Shown piece by piece: positions 38,716 to 49,840 of a stretch of DNA of 64,000 bases. The notes beneath the pieces are model-generated. The model ran no database searches and was not told the origin of the DNA. It was given only the letters and a program-made list of their open reading frames with translations. Made by a program: the position numbers and the translations under genes. The stretch's first letter is position 1; each line of letters starts with the position of its first letter. The stretch is from Lysinibacillus sp. 2017 (lineage in GTDB: Bacteria > Bacillota > Bacilli > Bacillales_A > Planococcaceae): NCBI RefSeq assembly GCF_003073375.1, contig NZ_CP029002.1:3570001-3634000 (forward strand), given 5' to 3'.

Positions 38716-39762
38716 ATGAAAAAAGTTACAAGTGAAGTAATACAATTTCGTGGGTCGCATTATGCATTTGGGTTAAAACAAGCTGAAGCGCTGATGGGAT
38801 CCGCATTATTCCAAAACCGAGAGGCTCTCTATCTACGCCTTAAGAGAAAGTTTGTTGTTGATGTACCACAAGTGAAAGCCTTATTAACCAACTACGCACC
38901 AAGTATTATTGAAGAAATTCAAGGTTTGGCAGATGGGTTACAGTTAACTGAACAGCAGGCGTACCTTCATTTTGGAGGCTATTATGCTGCCTATCCAAAG
39001 AGCGGTTGCTCAATTGTAACGGGCCAAGATTATATGATTAGAAATTATGATAATGATCCATTTAGCTACGACGGTCGTTATGTGTTCTATGCCCCTACCG
39101 ATGAAGGCTATGCAACAATGGGGCCAACCATGCAAGTAACGGGCCGAATGGATGGCATGAACGAAAAGGGTCTCGTCATGGGCTATAATTTCGTCAATAC
39201 AAAAAACAGTGAAGACGGCTTTGTATGCAATATGATCGGTCGCATCGTTTTAGAAAGTTGTGCCAATGTTTCTGAAGCAGTTTCCTTATTGAAGGAACTT
39301 CCGCATAAACATTCGTTCAACTATGTATTACTTGATTCATCTCGTGAAGCCCTTGCAGTCGAAGCCTCTCCACGCCGTGTGGAAATAAGATCTGCAGCTG
39401 CTTGTACGAACCATTTTCATATTTTAAAAGAAGAAAATCGTTACCGCATGGAGGATTCGAAAGCGCGTGAAGACGTTATTATGACCGCGCAATCCCACAC
39501 ACTTGGCCTTAAAGAAGCCTTTCAATTAATGAACAGCTCCGATAACGGCGTATTTGCTACAAAATACGGTGCATGGGATGGCACGCTTCATACAGCTGGT
39601 TACTTACCTGAGCAGCTAAAATCACTATTTGTACTTGGCGGGGATGCCCTTCCATTGGTCATTGATTTTAATAATTGGCTACAAGGAACGGACTTCACCT
39701 TCACAAAAATAAAAGGACGTCTCGCTGCGAACAGCGGCTTCGCAAATGAAATATCTATGTAA
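38716..39762 (+). CDS. C45-family acyltransferase/peptidase (AAT-like)
   Basis: 348 residues, Ntn-hydrolase related to acyl-CoA:6-aminopenicillanate acyltransferase. The would-be N-terminal nucleophile is the Cys in KSGCSIVTG near residue 98, followed by the conserved RNYDNDP motif; VMGYNFVNTKNSEDGF and YVLLDSSREALAVEASP are typical of the fold. Autocleavage before Cys is expected in active members. AAAGGG precedes the ATG. Monocistronic; natural substrate unknown. Confidence 0.82.
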   Translation: MKKVTSEVIQFRGSHYAFGLKQAEALMGSALFQNREALYLRLKRKFVVDVPQVKALLTNYAPSIIEEIQGLADGLQLTEQQAYLHFGGYYAAYPKSGCSIVTGQDYMIRNYDNDPFSYDGRYVFYAPTDEGYATMGPTMQVTGRMDGMNEKGLVMGYNFVNTKNSEDGFVCNMIGRIVLESCANVSEAVSLLKELPHKHSFNYVLLDSSREALAVEASPRRVEIRSAAACTNHFHILKEENRYRMEDSKAREDVIMTAQSHTLGLKEAFQLMNSSDNGVFATKYGAWDGTLHTAGYLPEQLKSLFVLGGDALPLVIDFNNWLQGTDFTFTKIKGRLAANSGFANEISM

Positions 39763-39765
39763 ACA

Positions 39766-39806
39766 AAAAACTCTTTCCCAGAAATATTCCTGGGAAAGAG
39801 TTTTGT
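39766..39806. terminator. Bidirectional terminator after rpsI
   Basis: AAAACTCTTTCCCAG / CTGGGAAAGAGTTTT stem with T-runs on both strands. Confidence 0.9.
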
Positions 39807-39834
39807 ATTCTGCAAATATAGTTGAATCCGAAGA

Positions 39835-40227
39835 TTAACGTTTTGAGAACTGAGGTGCACGACGAGCGCCGCGTAAACCTGGTTTTTTACGTTCTTTCAT
39901 GCGAGAATCACGAGTTAATAGACCTGCAGCTTTTAAAGCAGCACGGAAGTCTGGATCAACTTGTAATAATGCACGAGCGATACCATGACGGATTGCGCCA
40001 GCTTGACCTGTGAATCCACCACCGTTTACGTTAACGTGAACATCATAAGAGCCTTTTGTTTCAGTAGCTACTAATGGTTGGTTGATGATTAAGTGTAAAG
40101 TTTCGTATGGTAAGTAATCACCGATTTCACGGTTGTTGATTACAATGTTACCTTCGCCTGGTACTAAACGTACGCGGGCAGTTGAGCTTTTACGGCGACC
40201 TGTGCCGATGTATTGTACTTGTGCCAA
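39835..40227 (-). CDS. rpsI: 30S ribosomal protein S9
   Basis: 130 residues. [19 protein letters not shown] at the start and the basic C-terminal [12 protein letters not shown] that reaches the P-site tRNA. Cotranscribed with rplM 29 bases upstream. Confidence 0.98.
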   Translation of the reverse strand: MAQVQYIGTGRRKSSTARVRLVPGEGNIVINNREIGDYLPYETLHLIINQPLVATETKGSYDVHVNVNGGGFTGQAGAIRHGIARALLQVDPDFRAALKAAGLLTRDSRMKERKKPGLRGARRAPQFSKR

Positions 40228-40256
40228 AGTTATTTCCTCCTATTATAATTTATTAA

Positions 40257-40694
40257 TTAACCGCGTAGCTCGTAAGCTTCTGGTTTTTGTGCAGCGTGTG
40301 GATGTTCAGCGCCAGCATAAACGTTCAGTTTAGTGAACATTTGACGACCTAAAGAGTTCTTTGGAAGCATCCCTTTAATTGCTAATTCAAGCATTTGAGT
40401 CGGGTATTTTTCTTTCATTGTTGCAGCAGTACGAGTTTTTAAACCACCAGAGAATTGAGTATGGTGACGGTATAATTTCTTTTGTAATTTATTACCTGTT
40501 AACTCGATCTTTTCTGCATTAATGATGATCACATGATCACCAGTGTCAACGTTCGGTGTGAATGTTGGTTTATTTTTACCGCGTAAGATAGCAGCTACTT
40601 CAGAAGCTAAACGACCTAAAGTTTGGCCTTCTGCGTCTACTACTAACCATTTACGCTCTACTTCGTGACCTTTAGCCATGAAAGTTGTACGCAT
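40257..40694 (-). CDS. rplM: 50S ribosomal protein L13
   Basis: 145 residues: [31 protein letters not shown] and [16 protein letters not shown] are L13 signatures. TAGGAGG precedes the ATG. Behind an L13-type RNA leader and a strong promoter of its own. Confidence 0.98.
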   Translation of the reverse strand: MRTTFMAKGHEVERKWLVVDAEGQTLGRLASEVAAILRGKNKPTFTPNVDTGDHVIIINAEKIELTGNKLQKKLYRHHTQFSGGLKTRTAATMKEKYPTQMLELAIKGMLPKNSLGRQMFTKLNVYAGAEHPHAAQKPEAYELRG

Positions 40695-40705
40695 GTTTGT
40701 ATCCT

Positions 40706-40790
40706 CCTAATCGATATAGATTACCGTTATTTTTCATTATATACACTTATAAGTTTTCGGGGCTTATCTTGTGGTGGTAATGAAAATACC
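40706..40790 (-). ncRNA. Ribosomal protein L13 leader
   Basis: The rplM 5' UTR on the minus strand contains CCACAAGATAAGCC and GAAAACTTATAAGTG, resembling the Bacillota L13 leader, which is thought to bind L13 or S9 for autogenous control. Boundaries approximate. Confidence 0.65.
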
Positions 40791-40797
40791 ATACATC

Positions 40798-40826
40798 ATC
40801 ATATAATGTATCTCGTTTAAAGTCAA
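40798..40826 (-). promoter_or_regulatory. rplM-rpsI promoter
   Basis: Minus strand TTGACT, 17-base spacer, TATGAT. Confidence 0.85.
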
Positions 40827-40931
40827 GATATTTAATTGAACGCCTGGAAAGGTTGTTAACCCTATTCACATTGCCTTTTTCACTGTAAATATCTCTTTAT
40901 TACGAAACTTTTTAAAAAATATTTTTGGAAT

Positions 40932-41672
40932 TTAATAAAATACTTTTTCTAAATATAGCCCATGTGCCGATGCTGTTTTCCCCGCTTGTCCGCGGTCTTT
41001 AGAAATGATTGTCGCAGCTAATGAAGATGCTTCACGCTTCCCTGTTCCAACTTCCCAAAGTGTACCTGCAATAATACGTACCATATTATATAGGAAGCCC
41101 GTTCCTGCAATGGCCATATGTAGCTCTTCACCGTGCCACTCAAGTTGTAACTCATGCACGGTGCGTATCTTATCAACAACACTCGTATTTGCCGCGCAAA
41201 AACAACTAAAGTCATGTGTTCCAATAATCGCTTCAGCCGCTTTCTCCATCGCTTCAACATTTGGTTTCAAACCATTCGTTTCCACTGCATAATGACGTCG
41301 AAACGGGCTTTGTACTGCGCTACAATCCCAAATATAACGATAGCGTTTCCCCGTCACATTAAAACGTGCGTGAAAATCATCCGCCACTTCCTCAACATGT
41401 AACACGCGAATATCACGTGGAAGCTGTACATTCAATGCCTTCATATATCTGTCAGCAGGAATCGCGAGCGGCGTATCAAAATGAATCGATTGCCCTGTGG
41501 CATGGACACGCGCGTCGGTACGACCACTCGCTGTAATTTTCACGTGGGCACCCTTATGCATGGTTTCAAGCACTTTTTCAATTTCAAGTTGGACCGTACG
41601 CTCACCAGGCTGTACCTGATAACCAGCAAACAGCGTACCATCATAACTAATCGTCGCTTTTAATCTTGTCAT
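40932..41672 (-). CDS. truA: tRNA pseudouridine(38-40) synthase
   Basis: 246 residues. SGRTDARVHATGQ carries the catalytic Asp near residue 53, and RIIAGTLWEVGTGK closes the active site. Modifies the tRNA anticodon stem. AAAAGGAG precedes the ATG; 17 bases after ecfT in the same operon, as in B. subtilis. Confidence 0.97.
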   Translation of the reverse strand: MTRLKATISYDGTLFAGYQVQPGERTVQLEIEKVLETMHKGAHVKITASGRTDARVHATGQSIHFDTPLAIPADRYMKALNVQLPRDIRVLHVEEVADDFHARFNVTGKRYRYIWDCSAVQSPFRRHYAVETNGLKPNVEAMEKAAEAIIGTHDFSCFCAANTSVVDKIRTVHELQLEWHGEELHMAIAGTGFLYNMVRIIAGTLWEVGTGKREASSLAATIISKDRGQAGKTASAHGLYLEKVFY

Positions 41673-41689
41673 GTCTATACTTACTCCTT

Positions 41690-42487
41690 TTAACTACGTA
41701 ACATCCACAGTACACCCGCAATAAGTACTAAAATGAATAAGCTTAGTGTGTCTTTCATTGTCCAATTCAGCTGACGATATCTCGTACGCCCCTCACCACC
41801 ACGGTAACCACGTACTTCCATCGCTGTTGCTAAATCCTCAGCACGTTTAAATGCGCTAATAAATAGCGGGACTAAAAGCGGGACTACCGCCTTTAAGCGA
41901 TCTTTCAATGGACCTGCACTCAAATCCGAGCCACGTGCCATTTGTGCTTTCATAATTTTATCCGTTTCGTCCATTAACGTTGGAATAAAACGAAGTGCAA
42001 TCGACATCATTAATGCCAATTCATGTACAGGGAGTTTTAATTTTTTAAATGGATTTAATAATGTTTCTAACCCATCCGTAATCGAAATCGAAGACGTTGT
42101 TAATGTTAAAATCGATGTCATAAATACGAGCACTAAAAAACGTACGGAAATGAAAATACCTTGTCGCAAACCTTCTTCATAAATTTTCATAAAACCAAGA
42201 TCTAAAAGAACTGCGCCTTCTTTTGTCATCAACAAATGCAGAATGAGTGTAAACGCCATTAAGAAAATAACTGGCTTTAATCCATTGATTAAAAAATATA
42301 AACGGATGCGAGATAGCATAATAATAAGTAATGTGAATACTAATAGTACCGCATAGGTCGTGATATTATTCGCTAAAAAGACAATGACAATAAACGTAAA
42401 AACGAATAATAACTTCGAACGTGGATCTAATTTATGAACGAACGAATTACCAGGGATGAAGCGACCGAAAATCATTTTCTCCATCAT
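41690..42487 (-). CDS. ecfT: ECF transporter T component
   Basis: 265 residues with about five to six membrane segments; FGRFIPGNSFVHKLDPRSKLL is the conserved start, and the coupling motifs A-R-G appear at KAQMARGSDLSAG and ATAMEVRGYRGG. EcfT links the two ATPases to interchangeable vitamin-binding S components. ATG overlaps the ecfA2 stop (ATGA). Confidence 0.95.
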   Translation of the reverse strand: MMEKMIFGRFIPGNSFVHKLDPRSKLLFVFTFIVIVFLANNITTYAVLLVFTLLIIMLSRIRLYFLINGLKPVIFLMAFTLILHLLMTKEGAVLLDLGFMKIYEEGLRQGIFISVRFLVLVFMTSILTLTTSSISITDGLETLLNPFKKLKLPVHELALMMSIALRFIPTLMDETDKIMKAQMARGSDLSAGPLKDRLKAVVPLLVPLFISAFKRAEDLATAMEVRGYRGGEGRTRYRQLNWTMKDTLSLFILVLIAGVLWMLRS

Positions 42488-43356
42488 TGGTCTTCACGCC
42501 CCTCTCGGATAGCTTGACCCAGTTCGATTGCCAGCTCTTCTTCAGTTAAGCAAATTTTGGATAGCTTTTTATTCATCATTTTTTCGATTTTTTGTTGGAA
42601 GCGTACGATGCGCGGAGGCTCTAAACGATAGTTTGACAATGTCTCTATATCTGTAAACAATTCGCGTGGCTCTCCTGTTAATACACAACGGCCCTCATGC
42701 ATAATGGCTATTTTATCCGCATAACGTGCTGCATCTTCCATACTATGCGTGACTAGAATGGTTGTTAGTCCTCGTTTTTGATGTAAATCATAAAACAAGT
42801 CCATAATTTCCTTTTGCCCTCGCGGATCTAGTCCAGCCGTTGGTTCATCTAGTACGATAACTTCTGGCTCCATTGCGAGTACACCTGCAATCGCAACACG
42901 ACGCATTTGTCCACCTGATAAATCAAACGGTGACTTTTCTAATACACTGTCAGGTAACCCAACAAGTGTAATCAGTTCACGCGCACGTTTTTCTGCTAAT
43001 TCTTCCGAAACTCCAAAGTTCATCGGACCAAACATAATATCCTTTAACACCGTTTCTTCAAACAGCTGATGCTCAGGAAACTGAAATACTATGCCAACCT
43101 TTTGACGGATAGGCTTTAACTCTTTTGCCTTTTTATTTGCTACAATCATTCGGTCACCAATTTTCACAGTACCGCTTGTAGGTTTTAAAAGTCCGTTGAA
43201 ATGTTGTAATATCGTCGATTTACCTGATCCCGTATGACCAATAATTGCTTGGTATGTACCACTCTTTACCGATAAATCTACATCATGTAGTGCGTATTTT
43301 TCAAATGGTGTCCCTTTTGAGTAAGCATAACTTACTTGTTGAAGTTGGATGTCCAT
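42484..43356 (-). CDS. ecfA2: ECF transporter ATPase A2
   Basis: 290 residues. Walker A GHTGSGKSTIL near residue 38, signature LSGGQMRRVAIAG, Walker B VIVLDEPTAGLDPRG, H-loop THSMEDA, plus the C-terminal extension typical of EcfA. Overlaps ecfA1 by 25 bases and is coupled to ecfT. Confidence 0.95.
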   Translation of the reverse strand: MDIQLQQVSYAYSKGTPFEKYALHDVDLSVKSGTYQAIIGHTGSGKSTILQHFNGLLKPTSGTVKIGDRMIVANKKAKELKPIRQKVGIVFQFPEHQLFEETVLKDIMFGPMNFGVSEELAEKRARELITLVGLPDSVLEKSPFDLSGGQMRRVAIAGVLAMEPEVIVLDEPTAGLDPRGQKEIMDLFYDLHQKRGLTTILVTHSMEDAARYADKIAIMHEGRCVLTGEPRELFTDIETLSNYRLEPPRIVRFQQKIEKMMNKKLSKICLTEEELAIELGQAIREGREDQ

Positions 43357-44183
43357 AAATCATTCACCAGCTCTTCTTCTGTCATATGTTGGCCTACCAG
43401 CTGAACACCTTGCGCTTGTAAGAGTCGTGTCATTTTCATAGCAAAAGGTAGATCTAAACCAAATTCGGTTAACTGGTCCCCTAACGCGAAAATTTCTGAT
43501 GGTGTCCCTTCTGCATACTTCTTCCCATCATTCATAAAAATTACACGGTCTGCTAAAAGTGCTTCTTCTAAATCATGCGTAATTGATAAAACCGTTAAGC
43601 CGATTTGTTCACGTAGTGCCTGTACAATCTTAAGTACTTCGTCTCGCCCTTGTGGATCAAGCATCGAAGTCGCTTCATCTAATATTAAAATTTGAGGGTG
43701 CATCGCTAAAGCGCCAGCAATCGCTACTCGTTGCTTTTGTCCACCTGATAAATGGTGTGGTTCATGATTTAAGAAGCTTTCCATCTTCACTTGTCGTAAT
43801 GCCTCTTGCACACGCTTTACCATTTCTTCATATGGAACACCGTTGTTTTCCAATGAAAATGCAACATCGTCTTGCACAGTAGCCCCTACAAATTGATTAT
43901 CTGGATTTTGAAATACCATTCCTATTTGTGAGCGAATTTCCCATAAATTCTCTTCTGTTAGTACATCTCGCTTTATACGTACTTCACCTTGCTCTGGGAA
44001 TAATAAACCGCTCATCAATTTCGCCATTGTTGATTTTCCAGAACCATTATGACCAACAATTGCAATCCATTCTCCTTTATTAATCGAGAATGTCACATTT
44101 TGCACTGCTTTATATGCTGTTGGTTCGTCTGGTGTATATGAAAAAGTTACATCATTAAATGATAAAATTTCAGTCACGCTCAT
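43332..44183 (-). CDS. ecfA1: ECF transporter ATPase A1
   Basis: 283 residues. Walker A GHNGSGKSTMAK near residue 43, Q-loop FQNPDNQFVGATV, signature LSGGQKQRVAIAG, Walker B ILILDEATSMLDPQG. Forms the energising dimer with EcfA2. GAGAGGAG precedes the ATG. First gene of ecfA1-ecfA2-ecfT-truA. Confidence 0.96.
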   Translation of the reverse strand: MSVTEILSFNDVTFSYTPDEPTAYKAVQNVTFSINKGEWIAIVGHNGSGKSTMAKLMSGLLFPEQGEVRIKRDVLTEENLWEIRSQIGMVFQNPDNQFVGATVQDDVAFSLENNGVPYEEMVKRVQEALRQVKMESFLNHEPHHLSGGQKQRVAIAGALAMHPQILILDEATSMLDPQGRDEVLKIVQALREQIGLTVLSITHDLEEALLADRVIFMNDGKKYAEGTPSEIFALGDQLTEFGLDLPFAMKMTRLLQAQGVQLVGQHMTEEELVNDLWTSNFNK

Positions 44184-44267
44184 CTTTACTCCTCTCTATC
44201 TCTGCTCTACACATAACTTACACGTTTTCTTCACGTGTTGCTAGCTTTTCCTGGGAAATTATATCAA

Positions 44268-44295
44268 CATATATAAAAATAAAGCACGTTTTCAA
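44268..44295 (-). promoter_or_regulatory. Candidate promoter of the ecf operon
   Basis: Minus strand TTGAAA (44295-44290), 16-base spacer, TATATG (44273-44268), about 85 bases before ecfA1; a TATAAT follows at 44263. If used, the leader unit at 44386-44570 is a separate transcript. Confidence 0.5.
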
Positions 44296-44354
44296 ACAAG
44301 TCTGACGGATGAGGTCACCTATTTAAACGTACTTTATGTTTGCATATGTATGTA

Positions 44355-44381
44355 GGAATTTAGGGGCTCAACCCTAATTCC
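44355..44381 (-). repeat. Hairpin sharing a GGG-TTGAGC-CCC loop with the upstream one
   Basis: GGAATTAGGGTTGAGCCCCT with its closing arm; the hairpin at 44439-44468 has the same TTGAGC element between G3 and C3 runs. Possible shared binding site in the leader RNA. Confidence 0.4.
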
Positions 44382-44385
44382 ATTA

Positions 44386-44481
44386 AATAAAAAAGCGCGC
44401 ACCTCATTCAGAGAAATGCGCTTGTCATTACATTTACAAAATAGATGGGTGCTCAAGCCCACTATTTGTTGAATGAGGTGC
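44386..44481 (-). terminator. Long-range terminator/attenuator upstream of ecfA1
   Basis: Minus strand GCACCTCATTCA (44481-44470) is perfectly complementary to TGAATGAGGTGC (44410-44399), followed by GCGCTTTTTTATTT. An internal hairpin AAATAG ... CTATTT lies in the loop (44439-44468). A competing short stem AAGCGC / GCGCTT shares the same T-run. The first arm lies inside the small frame at 44462-44524. Confidence 0.65.
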
Positions 44482-44524
44482 GGAGAGCTAAACGAGACGC
44501 CAGCATAAATGCTCCGCTCATCAT
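44462..44524 (-). CDS. Possible 20-residue leader peptide
   Basis: Minus-strand frame with two adjacent ATG codons reading MSGAFMLASRLALRTSFNK (second ATG), ending in the hairpin region. A TATAAT at 44570-44565 could start its transcript. The ribosome site is weak (CTGAGCG). Its last codons form one arm of the terminator stem, so translation could affect termination. Inference only. Confidence 0.4.
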   Translation of the reverse strand: MMSGAFMLASRLALRTSFNK

Positions 44525-44642
44525 AACGCTCAGCTTATTTATTGTCGTATAAATCGTTAAATAAATTATACCTCAGCAAAATCTATGATATTTGCAAGGC
44601 TTGAATTTTTTCAACTAGTGTTTAACACTGGCGAAAAAAACT

Positions 44643-44687
44643 AAAAAAGAGGGGTGCGGGTTCAACCGGTGAACCGGACACCCCTCT
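44643..44687 (-). terminator. Terminator of the ribosomal protein operon after rplQ
   Basis: AGAGGGGTG / CACCCCTCT with inner GGTTC / GAACC and TTTTTTAG on the minus strand. Confidence 0.9.
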
Positions 44688-44710
44688 ACCCATTTCATTG
44701 TCGCTTAGAA

Positions 44711-45088
44711 TTAAACTAATTCGATAATTACTACTGGTGCGCCGTCTCCACGACGAGGACCTACTTTAAGAATACGAGTGTAACCACCTTGACGCTCTGC
44801 ATAACGCGGTGCAATATCGTCAAATAATTTTTGAAGTGCGAAAACAGTTTTTTCTTCTTCGCCTTCTCCAACTGTTACTAGCTCACGACGGATGAATGCA
44901 GCCGCTTGACGACGTGCGTGTAAATCACCGCGTTTACCTAAAGTAATCATTTTTTCAACAGCTTTACGAGTTTCTTTAGCGCGCGCTTCAGTAGTTTCGA
45001 TGCGCTCGTTGATAATTAAATCAGTAGCTAAGTCACGTAGTAATGCCTTACGTTGAGAACTTGTACGACCAAGTTTTCTGTAACCCAT
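44711..45088 (-). CDS. rplQ: 50S ribosomal protein L17
   Basis: 125 residues: [24 protein letters not shown] and the C-terminal [22 protein letters not shown]. Last gene of the alpha operon, 55 bases after rpoA. Confidence 0.98.
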   Translation of the reverse strand: MGYRKLGRTSSQRKALLRDLATDLIINERIETTEARAKETRKAVEKMITLGKRGDLHARRQAAAFIRRELVTVGEGEEEKTVFALQKLFDDIAPRYAERQGGYTRILKVGPRRGDGAPVVIIELV

Positions 45089-45143
45089 GGACGTTTCCCT
45101 CCTTTAAATGTATCTGATCTAGCTATATTTTATAAGTTTTCGC

Positions 45144-46088
45144 TTAGTCTTCTTTACGTAATCCTAAACCAAGCTCTTCTAACTTATGCTTAACTTCTTC
45201 TAAAGACTTGCGACCAAGGTTACGTACCTTCATCATGTCGTCTTCTGACTTGTTAGCTAACTCTAATACCGTATTGATACCAGCGCGCTTTAAGCAGTTG
45301 TAAGAACGAACAGAAAGATCAAGTTCTTCGATAGTCATCTCTAATACTTTTTCTTTTTGATCTTCTTCTTTTTCGACCATAATTTCAGCAGTTTGTGCCT
45401 CATTAGTCATGCCTACAAAGATATTTAAGTGTTCAGTTAAAATTTTCGCTCCAAGTGAAATCGCCTCTTTAGGACCGATGCTTCCATCTGTCCATACATC
45501 AAGTGATAACTTGTCGTAGTCAGAATTTTGTCCAACACGAGTATTCTCTACTTGGAAGTTGACGCGTGAAACTGGAGTGTAAATAGAGTCGATCGGGATC
45601 ACGCCGATAGGAAGATCCTCACGTTTGTTTTGATCAGCAGGAGTATAACCACGACCACGTTGTGCGTACATACGCATACGTAGGTGACCATTTTTAGCGA
45701 TTGTTGCGATATACAGTTCTGGGTTTAAAATTTCTACATCACTGTCATGTGTAATGTCAGCAGCAGTAACCGTTCCGTCACCTTTTATGTCAATCTCAAT
45801 GACTTTTTCTTCGTCAGAGTAGATTTTTAAAGCTAGCTTTTTCACGTTTAAGATAATTGAAGCAACATCTTCTACAACGCCTTCTACTGTTGAGAATTCA
45901 TGTAGTACGCCGTCAATTTGAATTGACGTTACAGCAGCTCCAGGTAATGAAGACAGAAGGATACGACGTAGTGAATTTCCCAAAGTGTTACCATATCCGC
46001 GCTCAAGCGGTTCTACAACAAATTTGCCATATTTAGCATCTTCGCTAATCTCCACTGTTTCAATCTTTGGTTTTTCAATTTCGATCAT
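45144..46088 (-). CDS. rpoA: RNA polymerase alpha subunit
   Basis: 314 residues. N-terminal dimerisation/assembly domain ([25 protein letters not shown]) and the C-terminal domain that contacts UP elements and activators ([16 protein letters not shown] ... [14 protein letters not shown]), joined by an acidic linker near residue 235. Confidence 0.98.
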   Translation of the reverse strand: MIEIEKPKIETVEISEDAKYGKFVVEPLERGYGNTLGNSLRRILLSSLPGAAVTSIQIDGVLHEFSTVEGVVEDVASIILNVKKLALKIYSDEEKVIEIDIKGDGTVTAADITHDSDVEILNPELYIATIAKNGHLRMRMYAQRGRGYTPADQNKREDLPIGVIPIDSIYTPVSRVNFQVENTRVGQNSDYDKLSLDVWTDGSIGPKEAISLGAKILTEHLNIFVGMTNEAQTAEIMVEKEEDQKEKVLEMTIEELDLSVRSYNCLKRAGINTVLELANKSEDDMMKVRNLGRKSLEEVKHKLEELGLGLRKED

Positions 46089-46231
46089 TCCAATTTACCC
46101 TCCTTCAAAACATCTAATGTATAGGTTTATACCATCATAGTTGTCAATCTAAGTTAGATTTAATAATGCACAAGACAAATGTACAAGAAACATGATGTAC
46201 CTAGAAGTGTTATACCTCTAAGCAGCACCTA
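46089..46231. other. rpsK-rpoA spacer with palindrome
   Basis: 143 bases, longer than other gaps in the operon; contains the perfect palindrome AATCTAA-G-TTAGATT near 46145-46162. Could hold an internal promoter or a regulatory stem; none is clear. Confidence 0.35.
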
Positions 46232-46639
<408 letters not shown>

Positions 46640-46647
46640 TTACTTAA

Positions 46648-47013
46648 TTATTTTTTCTTGTTCGCTACAGTTTTACGAGGACCTTTACGCGTACGCGCAT
46701 TGTTCTTCGTATTTTGACCACGAACAGGTAAACCACGACGGTGACGGATACCGCGTAATGAAGAGATTTCCATTAAACGTTTGATGTTTAAAGAAATTTC
46801 ACGACGTAGGTCACCTTCTGTTTTGTATGAATCTAATTGTTCACGGATTTGATTTAATTGATCTTCTGTTAAGTCTTTAACGCGGATGCTTTCGTCAATA
46901 CCAGCAGCTGCTAATACTTTTTGAGAAGTCGTTTTACCAATACCGTAAATGTAAGTTAATGAAATTACAACGCGTTTATCGCGAGGAATGTCAACACCAG
47001 CAATACGTGCCAT
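46648..47013 (-). CDS. rpsM: 30S ribosomal protein S13
   Basis: 121 residues: [21 protein letters not shown] and [25 protein letters not shown] tail contacting the P-site tRNA. Confidence 0.98.
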   Translation of the reverse strand: MARIAGVDIPRDKRVVISLTYIYGIGKTTSQKVLAAAGIDESIRVKDLTEDQLNQIREQLDSYKTEGDLRREISLNIKRLMEISSLRGIRHRRGLPVRGQNTKNNARTRKGPRKTVANKKK

Positions 47014-47037
47014 TCGTTAGTGCACCTCCTTGATTAA

Positions 47038-47151
<114 letters not shown>

Positions 47152-47188
47152 CTAACCTAACCTCCTTAATAGTCCGGAGTGCAAAAGA

Positions 47189-47407
47189 TTATTTAAAACG
47201 GTATGTGATACGACCGCGAGTTAAATCATAAGGAGATAACTCAATAGTAACCTTATCTCCAGGTAGGATACGGATAAAGTGCATACGAATCTTTCCAGAT
47301 ACGTGTGCAAGCACAGTGTGCCCATTTTCTAATTCTACCTTAAACATCGCGTTTGGCAAAGTCTCAACAACTGTCCCTTCGACTTCAATTACATCGTCTT
47401 TCGCCAT
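47189..47407 (-). CDS. infA: Translation initiation factor IF-1
   Basis: 72 residues, one OB fold: [22 protein letters not shown] and [15 protein letters not shown]. First gene of the infA-rpmJ-rpsM-rpsK-rpoA-rplQ segment; 422 bases separate it from adk. Confidence 0.98.
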   Translation of the reverse strand: MAKDDVIEVEGTVVETLPNAMFKVELENGHTVLAHVSGKIRMHFIRILPGDKVTIELSPYDLTRGRITYRFK

Positions 47408-47829
47408 CTTCTCGACTCCCTTCTATATGTTAATTCTCAAAAAACTCATGTGAGCTCTTGCAACTGTTTTCTCCTAAATAAGAAGCAACTCGTTTCAACA
47501 TATGTTTTGGATTGCATGAGAGATGTTCAATAAGACGCTCGTCTGGTTTCGCTTCACACAATCCATGGAATATACAGTATCTAATTAATGGAACTGTATC
47601 CCTTATGTTAACACGATAGCCGGAATGTCTTGGATGAGAGATTCATACCCGTTACACAGATGCTTCCACGAAACCCATTATACCTTGAAAAGATGTCATC
47701 ACACAGTGAAGTGCTCAACCTTTGCAGTATATAGCGGGTACTATATGCTTTTGCAACTCTCAAAAAATTATGTTTCGTTGTTGCCTCCGCATTGACTACC
47801 GCGGAAGCTGTCTAGCGTCCAGACGGATA
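47408..47829 (-). other. adk-infA gap: map absent; open frame and promoter-like elements
   Basis: The map and KOW-protein genes found here in B. subtilis are missing. On the minus strand 47430-47642 is a 70-codon open frame (for example LCEAKPDERLIEHLSCNPKH, then VASYLGENS) with no convincing start; it reads protein-like and may be a remnant or small gene. TATAAT at about 47682 and the hairpin ATACAGT / ACTGTAT near 47570-47600 could belong to an infA promoter and leader. A GC-rich stem CCGC-AGCTG / CAGCT-GCGG spans 47800-47839 after adk. Confidence 0.45.
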
Positions 47830-48504
<675 letters not shown>

Positions 48505-48544
48505 CTACGCGGGTCAGGAAACAAAATTGTCTCCCAAACCTGCA

Positions 48545-49840
48545 TTATTTCATAAAGCCTTTATAATGACGTTTCACTAATTGAGACTCTAATTGCTTCA
48601 TCGTTTCTAGTGCAACACCAACTACGATAATCATACTTGTTCCCCCGATTTGAGCCGAAGCTGGCAGGTTCATGAAGTTAATGAATAAAATCGGCATTAC
48701 AGCAATAACTACTAAGAATAGAGAACCAACAAATGTTAGTCGATAAAGGACTTTTGTTAAGTAAGCTTGAGTGTCATTACCTGGGCGAATACCCGGGATG
48801 TAGGCACCTTGCTTTTTCAAGTTATCAGCCACATTTTCCGGATTCACTTGAATGAATGCGTAGAAATATGCAAAAGCAATAATTAATACAACATAAATTA
48901 ACATCCCTACTGGTTTTGTATAATCAAAAGTGTTTGAGATGAATGATGTTACGTTATTATCACCAAAGAATGTCGCTAAAGTTTGTGGTGTTACAATAAA
49001 CGCTACCGCGAAGATTACCGGAATAACCCCTGCAGCATTTACTTTTAAAGGTAAGTGAGTTTGTTGTGCACCAATCTTAGGCGAATTACCAGCAACTCGT
49101 TTTGCGTATTGAATAGGGATTTTACGTAACGCTTGTTGAATGTAAATAACCCCAATAATAACTGCAAGTAGCACTAAAACTAATAAAGCTAGGATGACAA
49201 TCTTAATGAAAAGTTGATCTCCTGCTCCCTCAATTTGTTGTGCATAAATTTGATTTACTGCATTAGGAAACGCAGCGACGATCCCAGCGAAGATAATAAT
49301 AGAAATACCATTACCAACACCATAAGCAGTAACTTGTTCAGCTAACCACAATAGGAATGCTGTACCTGCTGTTAAAACAACAGCAATTGTTAAATACGAT
49401 TGAATACTAGTATCTGCAATCAATGATCCGCCGTACATTTGGTTAAACCCAAATGACATAGCGAAAGATTGAATAAATGCTAGAACAATCGTGAAATAAC
49501 GAGTGAATTGAGCTAACTTACGTCGGCCAACATCACCCTGTTTAGACCATTCGGCAAACTTTGGTACAACGTCCATTTGCAATAACTGCGTAATGATTGA
49601 GGCTGTGATGTAAGGCATAATCCCCATCGCGAAGATCGAGAAGTTTTTCAATGCACCACCGCCAAACGTATTAAGGAAACCTACTAAGTTAAACTCATCA
49701 GTTGCCTTTAATACATCTGCGTTAACGTTAGGTACCGGGATGAATGTCCCGATACGAAAAACGATTAACATTAATAATGTGAAGATGATTTTATTTCGTA
49801 TATCTCGAACGCGCATAAAGTTAGAGATTGTCTGAAACAT
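48545..49840 (-). CDS. secY: Protein translocase subunit SecY
   Basis: 431 residues, ten membrane segments. Channel-forming core of the Sec translocon; [16 protein letters not shown] (TM2 region) and [20 protein letters not shown] near residue 345 are conserved. Shares one base with the rplO stop (TAATG), so translationally coupled. Confidence 0.98.
   Translation of the reverse strand: MFQTISNFMRVRDIRNKIIFTLLMLIVFRIGTFIPVPNVNADVLKATDEFNLVGFLNTFGGGALKNFSIFAMGIMPYITASIITQLLQMDVVPKFAEWSKQGDVGRRKLAQFTRYFTIVLAFIQSFAMSFGFNQMYGGSLIADTSIQSYLTIAVVLTAGTAFLLWLAEQVTAYGVGNGISIIIFAGIVAAFPNAVNQIYAQQIEGAGDQLFIKIVILALLVLVLLAVIIGVIYIQQALRKIPIQYAKRVAGNSPKIGAQQTHLPLKVNAAGVIPVIFAVAFIVTPQTLATFFGDNNVTSFISNTFDYTKPVGMLIYVVLIIAFAYFYAFIQVNPENVADNLKKQGAYIPGIRPGNDTQAYLTKVLYRLTFVGSLFLVVIAVMPILFINFMNLPASAQIGGTSMIIVVGVALETMKQLESQLVKRHYKGFMK

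Noticed and set aside
44360-44570. T-box or vitamin riboswitch in front of ecfA1
   Set aside because: No T-box specifier/AGGGTGG core and no THF, TPP, B12 or FMN consensus could be matched; left as an unclassified leader.
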